Below are positions 51,062-58,261 of a stretch of DNA of 64,000 nucleotides, in pieces. A program made the position numbers and the translations under genes. The stretch covers positions 3,286,001 to 3,350,000 of the forward strand of contig CAWFHK010000001.1 in the NCBI GenBank assembly GCA_963815655.1, read 5' to 3'. Origin of the DNA: JAWOLE01 sp963815655 (GTDB lineage Bacteria > Acidobacteriota > Thermoanaerobaculia > UBA5066 > Gp7-AA6). The notes under the pieces were generated by a model, which was not told the DNA's origin, made no database searches, and was given only the letters and a program-made list of their open reading frames with translations. Within the stretch, counting starts at the first letter, position 1. Every line of letters begins with the position of its first letter.

Positions 51062-52060
51062 ATGGGCGAATCGAGCCAGTTGGATCTGTTCGGCTTGCCG
51101 GCGCCCCGCGCCGCGCGCGCCGACGGCGCCGCCGCGGAGAAGCTCGAGCGGGAGCGCGCGGAATCGGCCCGCGTCGCGGCGCGGCTGCCTCGCCGGGTTT
51201 TCTTCGGAACGAGCTCCTGGAGCTTTCCCGGCTGGGCGGGAATCGTCTATCCGCGGCGGGCGACGCCGGCGGCGCTCGCGCGCGAGGGGCTCGCCGAGTA
51301 CGCGCGGCATCCGCTTCTGACGACCGTCGGGATCGACCGCGGCTTCTACGCGCCGATTCCCGAAGCGGACCTGCGGCGCTACGCGGAGCAGCTCCCGGCG
51401 GGATTTCCGTGCTGCGCCAAGGCGCCGGAGGCCGTCACGGCCGCGGAGCTTCCCGGGCAGCGCGCCGCGAATCCGGATTTCCTGCGGCCGGAGCGATTCG
51501 TCTCGGAGATGGTCGAGCCGTTCCGCGCCGCGTTCGCGGACCACGCGGGCCCCTTCCTCCTGCAGTTCCCGCCGGCCGGCGCGGGGAGAAGGGACCGGCC
51601 CGCCGCGTTCGCCGAGCGGCTCGGCCGGTTTCTCGCGGCGCTGCCTCGCGATTTCCGCTACGCCGTGGAGCTGCGCGACCCGGCGCTCCTGACCGGGGAG
51701 TACCGGGCGGCGCTCGCCGGCGCCGGCGCGGCGCACGTCTACAACTACGCGACCGCGATGCCGATGCCCGAAGAGCAGGCGTCGGCGGTCCCTCTCGAGA
51801 CGGCGCCGTTCGCCGTGATCCGCCTTCTGCTCGCCCCGGGGACCCGCTACAACGACCGCCGCGAGGAGTTCGAACCGTTCGACCGGATCGTCGCGCCCGA
51901 CCCGGAGATGCGCCGGCAGGTCGTCTCGCTCGCGAGGATCGCCTCCTCGCTCGGCCGCGACGTCTTCGTCCTCGTCAACAACAAGGCCGAAGGCTGCTCC
52001 CCCCTGACGATCCGCGCCCTCGCCGAGCTCCTCGCGGGAGACCCCAAGCCTCAGTCCTAG
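51062..52060 (+). CDS. DUF72 (YecE-like) protein with N-terminal clamp-type motif
   Basis: 332-residue TIM-barrel-like protein of the DUF72 family: FFGTSSWSFPGWAGIVYP, TTVGIDRGFYAPI, FLLQFPPAG, FRYAVELRDPALL and the closing VNNKAEGCSPLTI are the family landmarks. Function is unknown, though homologues occur next to DNA-repair and stress genes. Unusually, residues 5-11 read SQLDLFG, matching the clamp-binding pentapeptide QL[SD]LF. ATG 51062 is the natural family start. The stop directly abuts dispersed element copy D. Confidence 0.85.
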   Translation: MGESSQLDLFGLPAPRAARADGAAAEKLERERAESARVAARLPRRVFFGTSSWSFPGWAGIVYPRRATPAALAREGLAEYARHPLLTTVGIDRGFYAPIPEADLRRYAEQLPAGFPCCAKAPEAVTAAELPGQRAANPDFLRPERFVSEMVEPFRAAFADHAGPFLLQFPPAGAGRRDRPAAFAERLGRFLAALPRDFRYAVELRDPALLTGEYRAALAGAGAAHVYNYATAMPMPEEQASAVPLETAPFAVIRLLLAPGTRYNDRREEFEPFDRIVAPDPEMRRQVVSLARIASSLGRDVFVLVNNKAEGCSPLTIRALAELLAGDPKPQS

Positions 52061-52287
52061 AACCCGCCCCGGCGTCGGCCCCGCCTCCCTCGTCGGCACG
52101 CGACGGCGGGCCGTTACAGGAGAACCGGCCGTCGCTCTATCGCGAAGGCGCAGCCGAAGCGAGGCGATTTGAGTCTGTGGTGAGCGCCTTCGCTCACGGC
52201 CTCCTACGGGAGGCGGGGCCGCCGCCGGGGCTTCACCTCAGCCGGACTGAGAGCCCCGGAGCCGGCGGCTCCGGGGCGGGTTTTTCG
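52061..52287 (+). repeat. Inverted-repeat element, short form (copy D)
   Basis: 227-nt version of the element. Left end AACCCGCCCCGGCGTCGG, right end inverted AAAAACCCGCCCCGGAG. Module stem GCGACGGC (52100-52107)/GCCGTCGC (52128-52135). It lacks the second module and the centre present in copies A-C. It exactly fills the gap between the DUF72 and M3-like genes, which converge. Confidence 0.85.
52254..52285 (+). terminator. Terminator-like end of element copy D
   Basis: CCCCGGAGCC (52254-52263) and GGCTCCGGGG (52267-52276) form a perfect 10-bp stem with a 3-nt loop, followed by CGGG and TTTTT. It would terminate the DUF72 transcript. Confidence 0.75.
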
Positions 52288-52292
52288 ACGAG

Positions 52293-54386
52293 CTACGATT
52301 CTTTCTGAATCCGCGCGAGGGCCTTTTCAGTTTCCGCGAGGAGGGCCTCCGGGCCGACGGGGGAGCCGGTCGCGTGCTTCATCCACATGTCGGGGGTGAC
52401 GTTGCCCATCTTCGCCATCCGCTCGAACTCGGGGCCGATCGCGCCCGTCTTCTCGATCTGACGGTTGATCTGGAAGGCGATCATGTGGCCGATCGGGTAG
52501 TCGGGCAGGTAGAGGAACGAGCTGATCATGTGGGAGTAGATCGCGAGGAGCGTGACGTCGCGCGTCTTGAAGATCGGGGCTTCGTAGCGGTTCCAGACGT
52601 CGCGGGCGATCTGGAGCGTGGCCTCCTTCAACTGCGCGGGCGTGGCGTCCGGATGGTCGTACATCCAGTGCCAGACCCCCATGTCCACGAGCGCCACGCC
52701 GGCGATCTCGAACGTCCCCCAGAAGTCGTTCAGGGTTTCGAGCGCCTTGCCCTGCGGGTCGGGGCTGGAAAGGCCCAGCAGCTCCAGGTCCCGCGCCTGG
52801 AAGACGAAGGCGAGCGCCTCTGTGAAGGCGGTGTTGGGAACTCCCTGGAGGAGGGTGTGGTCGATCTCGTTCAGGGAGAAGGTCTGCTCGACGTTGTGCC
52901 CCATCTCGTGCACGGCGATGTTGAACCCCTTGTAGTTCATCCCTTCCTTCTCGACTCGCGTGCGCAGGTGCGCGTGGTCGCCGCGCCAGGCGGCCCCCAT
53001 CGCGTGCCCGGAGCCTCGAGCCGGGTCCACGATGATGTTGGCCGCGAGGAATTCCGCCTTCTCCTTCGAGAAGCCGAGCTGGACGAGGAGGTTCGGGATG
53101 TCCTTCTTGTAGGCCTGCGCCGTCGGGTACCGCTTGCGCACGATCTCGTCCAGCCGCTCGGTGTCGGCGCCGCGCGGCTTGAAGCCGGAGTACCAGATGT
53201 CGAAGGGCTCGAGCTTCCTTCCGAGACGCTTCTGGATCAGCGCCGCGACCCTCGGGGCCAGGGGCGAGGAGAGGATGTCCTCGAACATCTTCCGGACGCG
53301 CGCCTCGGGAATCTGCCGGTTCTCGTCGAACCGGCGCGCGATCATCGTCGGCGCGGTCGGCGAGTAGGGGTCGGCGAGCCGCGCCGCCTGGAACGTCTTC
53401 AAGAGCATCGCGTAGCGCGTGTCCGGCTCCGGGGCGTTGCCGGCCTTCCTCCCGGCGGGCGCCGGCGCGTCCGAGTCCTTCTCCGCCGCCGGTTTGACCT
53501 CGTTGGTGAACGGGTTCCAGTCCACCTGGGGGTTGTTCACGACAGAGTCGGGGATCGTCTGCGTGACAATCCGCTCCATCACCCTGGCGATCGTCCGCTG
53601 CTTCGCGAGGCCCGTCTTCGCGTCCCCGTAGTCCGCCTTGATCTCGTCGCGCAGGTTCCAGTGCGAGAGCAGCCGCAGCTTCGGCGGGAAGAGCCGGCCG
53701 CCCTTCGCGTCCACGAGGTGGTGCATCCAGATGTTGTATTCGGAGATGTACTGCTCAGCCTGGCCGGCGGCCCGAGCGATCGCGAGGTTCACTTCCGCGG
53801 GGATGCGCTTGGAAAAGCGCTCCGCGAGCCGCGTCTCGGCCCATTGCCGGCGCGACCACTTCTCTCCTTCGGCCAGCCTCTCCGTGAGCGTCGTCAGCGG
53901 GAAGTTCAGAAGCACGGTGAACGCGAGCTTGTTGTCGAAGAAGTCGTCGGTGAGGTGCGCCGAGGGGTCGTAGCCGGCGAGCGTCTCGTCGAAGGGATAG
54001 ATCTTCCCCAGGTCCAGGTCCGACTGCTTGCGGAAGTCGCGGCCGATCTCCAGCATGTGCCCGTCCAGGGACTCGAGCGCGAACTCCATCCGGTCAAACA
54101 GCGCGTCGAGCGTCTTCGGATCGCCCGCGAAGTTCGTCTTCACGAACTCTTCGAAGGCCGGCGCGTCCCCGTCCTCCGCCCGCCAGAACTCGGCGACCTG
54201 CTTCAGCCCCCGGGCGAGCCTCGCTCTCGCCTCTTCGTCGCGGTTCGCGCCGAGCTCCTTCTCGATGCGGGCGCTCGCGTCCTTCATCCACGCGGGCTCG
54301 CTCCCGGCTTTCCGGGACGGCTCCTCGGCTCTCGCGACGGACATGGCGGCCAAGAGGATAACCGCGAACAGAAGGGTCTTCTTCAT
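52293..54386 (-). CDS. Exported HExxH metallopeptidase, M3-like
   Basis: 697-residue protein with a signal peptide (MKKTLLFAVILLAAMSVARA). The zinc site is HEMGH near residue 493 (FNIAVHEMGHNVEQTF); NTAFTEALAFVFQARD probably carries the third ligand. The helical, all-alpha look fits the M3/M2 thimet-oligopeptidase-like clan (gluzincins), but the exact family is not certain. ATG 54386 is chosen for the signal peptide, with AAAGGA about 11 nt upstream. Probably degrades oligopeptides in the periplasm; the M24 peptidase gene lies upstream on the same strand. Confidence 0.8.
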   Translation of the reverse strand: MKKTLLFAVILLAAMSVARAEEPSRKAGSEPAWMKDASARIEKELGANRDEEARARLARGLKQVAEFWRAEDGDAPAFEEFVKTNFAGDPKTLDALFDRMEFALESLDGHMLEIGRDFRKQSDLDLGKIYPFDETLAGYDPSAHLTDDFFDNKLAFTVLLNFPLTTLTERLAEGEKWSRRQWAETRLAERFSKRIPAEVNLAIARAAGQAEQYISEYNIWMHHLVDAKGGRLFPPKLRLLSHWNLRDEIKADYGDAKTGLAKQRTIARVMERIVTQTIPDSVVNNPQVDWNPFTNEVKPAAEKDSDAPAPAGRKAGNAPEPDTRYAMLLKTFQAARLADPYSPTAPTMIARRFDENRQIPEARVRKMFEDILSSPLAPRVAALIQKRLGRKLEPFDIWYSGFKPRGADTERLDEIVRKRYPTAQAYKKDIPNLLVQLGFSKEKAEFLAANIIVDPARGSGHAMGAAWRGDHAHLRTRVEKEGMNYKGFNIAVHEMGHNVEQTFSLNEIDHTLLQGVPNTAFTEALAFVFQARDLELLGLSSPDPQGKALETLNDFWGTFEIAGVALVDMGVWHWMYDHPDATPAQLKEATLQIARDVWNRYEAPIFKTRDVTLLAIYSHMISSFLYLPDYPIGHMIAFQINRQIEKTGAIGPEFERMAKMGNVTPDMWMKHATGSPVGPEALLAETEKALARIQKES

Positions 54387-54471
54387 CGCATTGATGTCCT
54401 TTCGCGCCGCAAAGAATACAGGACGTCCGTCCCTGAGAACAGGTGGCCGCCTCGCGAGACGCACGTCTTGT

Positions 54472-54844
54472 GAATCCGCCCCGGCGTCGGTCCGCCTCCC
54501 TGCGTCGCACGCGACGGCCCTGCCGCAATAAGGGAATCAGGCCGTCGCGTGTCGTTCGCTCGCATTCGAAGCGAGGCAATTGTTGTTGTGTGGTGTGCTC
54601 GCTCTCTCACGCTCCTCCGGAGGGCGGCCCGCCACCGGAGCTACTTTCTGGCTTGAGCCGGACTGTGAGCCCCGGTGCCGGCGGCGTTCCCCGTAGTCGG
54701 TGATGGGTGACGAGCATGGAACGCCGCGACCGGCACCACGGTGAGAATGAGAGGAACCCTCAGCGCCGGCCGGTTCTCACGGACGGCGGCGGGCCGGCGC
54801 GTGCCGACGAAGGGAAACGACGCCGGCTCCGGGGCGAGTTTTCC
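54472..54844 (+). repeat. Inverted-repeat element, long form (copy B)
   Basis: 373-nt element, very similar to copy A over its whole length, including the central GGTGATGGGTGACGAGCATG block. Left module stem GCGACGGCC (54511-54519)/GGCCGTCGC (54540-54548); right module stem GCGCCGGCC (54763-54771)/GGCCGGCGC (54792-54800). Right end GGGGCGAGTTTTCC. It lies between the M3-like and M24 peptidase genes, both on the minus strand. Confidence 0.85.
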
Positions 54845-54879
54845 GCCACTGACTCTCAAACGTCATGGGAACTCTTCCG

Positions 54880-56340
54880 TCAGGGCTTCGAGAGGTCGGC
54901 GGGAGGGTAGCGCTTCAGGAGGCCCTCTTCGCGCATCACCTTCTCGATGGCGTCGGGGTCGGAAGGGACGAAGTCGCTGACGACCTCGGCGGACTTCTCT
55001 CCGATCACGATCAGGTCCTCGAGGCGAACGTAAATCTTTTCCTCGGGCACCCTCAGCGCCGGCTCGATCGTGAAGACCATGCCGGGCTTCAACGGCCCGG
55101 TGTGCGGGCCGTCGTCGTGCGTCGCCATCCCGACCCAGTGGCCGAGCGCCGCGTCGGGGCGCTCCGCGGCCGCGTGGTACTCCTTGACGAACGCCTCCGC
55201 CGCCTTTCGGTAGATCTCCCTGGAGAACCTCGCCGACGAGAGCGCGCGGTCCATCTCCTTCGCGGCTTCCTGCATGATCGCGGAGGGGAGCGCGCCGGGG
55301 CGGATCGCCTTGAGGATGTCGCGGTAGCAGGCGAGATAGAAGCCGTACAGCTCGCGCTGCCACTGCGAGAACTTGCCGTTGACCGGCCACATCCGCGTGA
55401 CGTCGCTCATGTAGTAGCCGTAGTCCGGCGCGTAGTCCATCAAGAGGAAGTCGCCGTCCTCCATCTTCCGTTTGCCGGCGTTGTAGTGGGGGTACCAGGC
55501 GTTTCTTCCGCTCGCGATGAGCGAGTAGTAGGCGTCCCCCTGCGCGCCGTTCCTGTAGTAGATGAACTTGGCGAGGCCGTCGAGCTCGTGCTCGTACTGG
55601 CCCGGCTTCGTCGAGCGCATCGCTTCCTCGAGAGCCAGGCCCGAGAGGCGAGTCGCCCGCCGGATGAGCGCGATCTCGCGCGGGCTCTTGATCAGGCGCA
55701 GCGTGTCGAGCGCCGGGGAGAGGTCCGCGACCGCGAGGTTGGGGAAGCGCTCCCGGAGCTTGCCGACGAAGTTGCCCGCGCGGGACGGCTCGCCCACCCA
55801 GGGATCGGATCCCTGCTCCGCGACGCGCCGCAGCGCCAGGTCGCGGCTCTCGGCGGCGCCCTCCTGGGGAAAGAGCGGGACGTAGGCCGTCAGCGGAACC
55901 CGCCGCTGGAGAACGCGCGCGATCTGCTCGCCCAGCAGGTCCGTTCCGGCGACCGCGTCCACGCCGGAGAGTTTCTTGATCTCCTCCGCGTCTTCGGCGG
56001 AGAGCATCTTCCCCTCGCCGCGCTCCCGTCCTTCGTTTCTGTGCGGCAGGTAGAGCACCGCCTTTCGCGACGCCCCGTCGAGCAGCAGAGAGGCGTTGGG
56101 CACCTCGAGGCCGCAGAGGTAATAGAAGTCGTTCGACTGCCGGAAGCGCGTGTAGCCGACGGGCGTCGGCGCCCCCTGGAGGATCGCGATCGCGCCCTTG
56201 CCGATCGCGTCGTACACGCCCGCGCGGCGCGCCGTGAACTCCTCCGGCGGGAAATCCGTCGTGAAGAAGGAGAATCCCTCCTGCGCGCCAGCCCCCGCCG
56301 CCCACAGCAAACTCAGGACAAGAAACAGGATCCTGCGCAT
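54880..56340 (-). CDS. Exported Xaa-Pro aminopeptidase (M24B)
   Basis: 486-residue exported metallopeptidase with a signal peptide (MRRILFLVLSLLWAAGAGAQ). The pita-bread fold's five metal ligands are identifiable: MDYAPDYGYYMSDVTR (two Asp), GHWVGM (His), FTIEPAL (Glu) and VRLEDLIVI (Glu). The N-terminal creatinase-like domain contains RQSNDFYYLCGLEVP, typical of aminopeptidase P. It removes N-terminal residues ahead of proline. ATG 56340 is preceded by GGGCGAGGGAGC and a heptamer array. With the DUF885, M2 and M3-like enzymes it supports extensive periplasmic peptide breakdown. Confidence 0.93.
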   Translation of the reverse strand: MRRILFLVLSLLWAAGAGAQEGFSFFTTDFPPEEFTARRAGVYDAIGKGAIAILQGAPTPVGYTRFRQSNDFYYLCGLEVPNASLLLDGASRKAVLYLPHRNEGRERGEGKMLSAEDAEEIKKLSGVDAVAGTDLLGEQIARVLQRRVPLTAYVPLFPQEGAAESRDLALRRVAEQGSDPWVGEPSRAGNFVGKLRERFPNLAVADLSPALDTLRLIKSPREIALIRRATRLSGLALEEAMRSTKPGQYEHELDGLAKFIYYRNGAQGDAYYSLIASGRNAWYPHYNAGKRKMEDGDFLLMDYAPDYGYYMSDVTRMWPVNGKFSQWQRELYGFYLACYRDILKAIRPGALPSAIMQEAAKEMDRALSSARFSREIYRKAAEAFVKEYHAAAERPDAALGHWVGMATHDDGPHTGPLKPGMVFTIEPALRVPEEKIYVRLEDLIVIGEKSAEVVSDFVPSDPDAIEKVMREEGLLKRYPPADLSKP

Positions 56341-56358
56341 GCTCCCTCGCCCTTGAAC

Positions 56359-56407
56359 GTTAGACGTTAGACGTAAGACGTTAGACGGTAGACGGTAGAC
56401 GTTAGAC
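56359..56407. repeat. Exact 7 x 7-nt direct array (GTTAGAC)
   Basis: Seven contiguous heptamers, GTTAGAC four times with single variants GTAAGAC and GGTAGAC (twice), with no interruptions and no inverse arm. It begins 18 nt upstream of the aminopeptidase start and ends 8 nt before the stop of the next minus-strand gene. Confidence 0.9.
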
Positions 56408-56415
56408 CTCTCGCA

Positions 56416-56946
56416 TCAGAGTTTCATCGCCGGCGCCTTCGCGAGCGAGCCGAGGAGGAGGTCGAATTCCGACCGGGCCTTGCCGACCGTCGCGGAGGGA
56501 CCGATGCACTTGAAAAAGAGGAGGCCTTCCGGCGCCTCGACGATCGCGCCCAGGAGCCTGTAGCCGGGTTTCTTCCCCTGCGAGCGCATCATCGGGCCGC
56601 CCGACGCGAGGTATGTTCCCGAGACGTCGATCGTGTGGACGCGGAGACCGTGGACCGTGTTCTCGGCTTTCTTCGCCGGGGCGGCGACCTCGAACTGCTT
56701 CACCCAGCGATCGAAGTTCTCCTCGACCCCTCCGCCCTGCCCGTGGCCGAAGTAGAAAACGCCGCACTCGCCCGGTTCCGATCCGGGCGCGGCCGGCAAT
56801 TCGTACGTCGCGACGCGCATCTGACGCGCGGCCTGGAGCTTCCAGGAAGCCGGCGCGTTCCATTTCACGCCGGCCGAGGTTCCCTCGGCTGCCCAGACGG
56901 CCGCCGCGACGAACAGAAGAAACAGCCCGATTCTGGTTGATCTCAT
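56416..56946 (-). CDS. Exported protein of unknown function
   Basis: 176-residue exported protein with a signal peptide (MRSTRIGLFLLFVAAAVWAAEG). The mature part has the strands VKWNAPASWKL, MRVATYELPAAPGSEPGECGVFYFG and then GQGGGVEENFDRWVKQF, which resembles a fold often described near peptidases in Acidobacteriota. I do not recognise a defined domain. GAGGAGG 8-9 nt before ATG 56946 is a strong ribosome site. The gene lies between the alcohol dehydrogenase (upstream, same strand) and the aminopeptidase array. Confidence 0.6.
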   Translation of the reverse strand: MRSTRIGLFLLFVAAAVWAAEGTSAGVKWNAPASWKLQAARQMRVATYELPAAPGSEPGECGVFYFGHGQGGGVEENFDRWVKQFEVAAPAKKAENTVHGLRVHTIDVSGTYLASGGPMMRSQGKKPGYRLLGAIVEAPEGLLFFKCIGPSATVGKARSEFDLLLGSLAKAPAMKL

Positions 56947-57096
56947 CAGCAAAGCCTCCTCTCGCCGACTCGGATCGAGTCCGGGACAAGCATATCTCCC
57001 GCCGCTCCCCGCCCTCCCGTCTCCACCGAGACGTCGAGACCGCCCCACTCTCCGATCGGCAGAAACGCTCGCGACGCGCCCTCCTGAGGAGGTGCG

Positions 57097-58002
57097 TCAG
57101 GTCCCGGGACGGAGGAGGATTTTTCGCGCGCCGGGGCGCGAGGCTTCGGCCAGCGCGCGGGCCGCGCGGGCGAGCGGGAACTCCGCGGAGAGGAGACCCC
57201 GGACGTTCACTTCGCGATTTCGCAGGAGGTCGAGCGCGGGCTCGAAGCGCCCGCAGCGGCTTCCGACGACGGTCACCTCGTTGACGACGAGCGGCGCCGC
57301 GTCGAATCGGGCCGGCGCGTGGTAGGTGGACTTCCACACGATCGTGCCCCGGGGCCGCACGAGCTCGAGCGCGCGCGGCATGCCCGAAGGCTCGCCGGTC
57401 GCCTCGACGACGAGATCGAAAGAGCGGGAACGCGCGCGGCTCTTCCGACCGAGGAGCGCGACCGAGGCCCCCGCGTTCTCGAGCACGCCGGCGCAGAGCG
57501 TGCCGAGCTTGCCGGCACCGAGCACCGCGGCGCGCGTCCCGGCGTTCACCGAGACCTGGTCGAGGATCTCGCAGGCGGCGGCGAGCGGCTCGGTGAAGAC
57601 CGCCTCCTCGTCGGCGATCTCCGCGGGCACTTCGTGGAGGTTTTCCAGCGGAAGGGTCAGAAACTCGGCGTGCGCGCCCGGGTGTCCGAGGATGCCGAGA
57701 ACGCGCCGCCGGGCGCAGTGGCGCCCCAGGCGGCGCCGGCATGAGTCGCAGCGCCCACAGGCCAGGTTGATCTCTCCTACGACGCGCTTGCCGGCCCACG
57801 GCGAGCCGGCCGGCCCCTCGACCCGTCCCACGAACTCGTGCCCGGGAATCCCGGAGAAACCGTGATATCCGCGGCGAAGCTCCAGGTCCGTGTTGCAGAT
57901 CCCCGACAGGATGACGCGCACGAGCGCGAAGCCCGCGCGCGGCCGCGGCCGCCGCGTCTCCCGAACGCCGGCGCGACCCGACTCGAAGAACAGCGCGAGC
58001 AC
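57097..58002 (-). CDS. Zinc-type alcohol dehydrogenase (MDR family)
   Basis: 301-residue medium-chain dehydrogenase, shorter than the usual 340-350. Catalytic zinc region: GICNTDLELRRGYHGF and GIPGHEFVGRV; structural zinc cysteines: LACGRCDSCRRRLGRHCARR. The NAD(P) Rossmann motif is AAVLGAGKLGTLCAGVL, though the following strand is shortened (VALLGRKSRARSRSFDLVVEATG), suggesting loss of about 30 residues relative to typical enzymes. Probably a polyol or alcohol dehydrogenase of the sorbitol/threonine type. GTG 58002 is the start. Flanked by short repeats upstream. Confidence 0.8.
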   Translation of the reverse strand: MLALFFESGRAGVRETRRPRPRAGFALVRVILSGICNTDLELRRGYHGFSGIPGHEFVGRVEGPAGSPWAGKRVVGEINLACGRCDSCRRRLGRHCARRRVLGILGHPGAHAEFLTLPLENLHEVPAEIADEEAVFTEPLAAACEILDQVSVNAGTRAAVLGAGKLGTLCAGVLENAGASVALLGRKSRARSRSFDLVVEATGEPSGMPRALELVRPRGTIVWKSTYHAPARFDAAPLVVNEVTVVGSRCGRFEPALDLLRNREVNVRGLLSAEFPLARAARALAEASRPGARKILLRPGT

Positions 58003-58033
58003 GCCAGGATGTTATGACCGCTTCTCCGTCCTG

Positions 58034-58172
58034 TCATTCTGAGGAGCCCCTCCACTTCGCATGTCATTCCAAGCGCCTCGCCCTTCCTGTCATCCCGAGC
58101 GCAGCGAGGGATCTTCCCTCGTCGCTTCGATTAGCCGCGTCGGCTCGGGACAGGCTCCGCGAGGAATCTGCC
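58034..58172. repeat. TGTCATCCCGAGCG-type dispersed repeats
   Basis: Partial copies at 58034 (TGTCATTCTGAGGAG), 58061 (TGTCATTCCAAGCG) and a longer one from 58088 (TGTCATCCCGAGCGCAGCG), followed by the GGGACAGGCTCCGCGAGG block also found at 20216. Same family as the 20060-20400 region. Confidence 0.75.
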
Positions 58173-58197
58173 CTCTTCAGTTTCGCGGGGGCCCTGC

Positions 58198-58258
58198 CCT
58201 CACCCTCGGCCCTCTCCCAGATGGAGAGGGAGTACCTGCGGCGGCGCCTCGGCGCCGC
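58198..58258. repeat. REP-like palindrome and perfect hairpin after DUF5916
   Basis: A CCCTCACCCTCGG lead and CCCTCTCCC-AGAT-GGAGAGGG palindrome (58198-58232) are followed by GCGGCGCC-TC-GGCGCCGC (58241-58258), 4 nt from the DUF5916 stop on the minus strand. The second hairpin lacks a U-tract. Confidence 0.65.
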
Positions 58259-58261
58259 GAC

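Noticed and set aside
54641..54859. Peptides with a GTRRP string repeated between intergenic regions (also at 24.5, 39.6, 43.1 kb)
   Set aside because: The shared string is only a translation of the CGTCGGCACGCG part of the dispersed module; frames and lengths are not conserved between copies.
56359..56407. Possible CRISPR array
   Set aside because: Units are 7 nt with no spacers, and no cas genes lie in the window.
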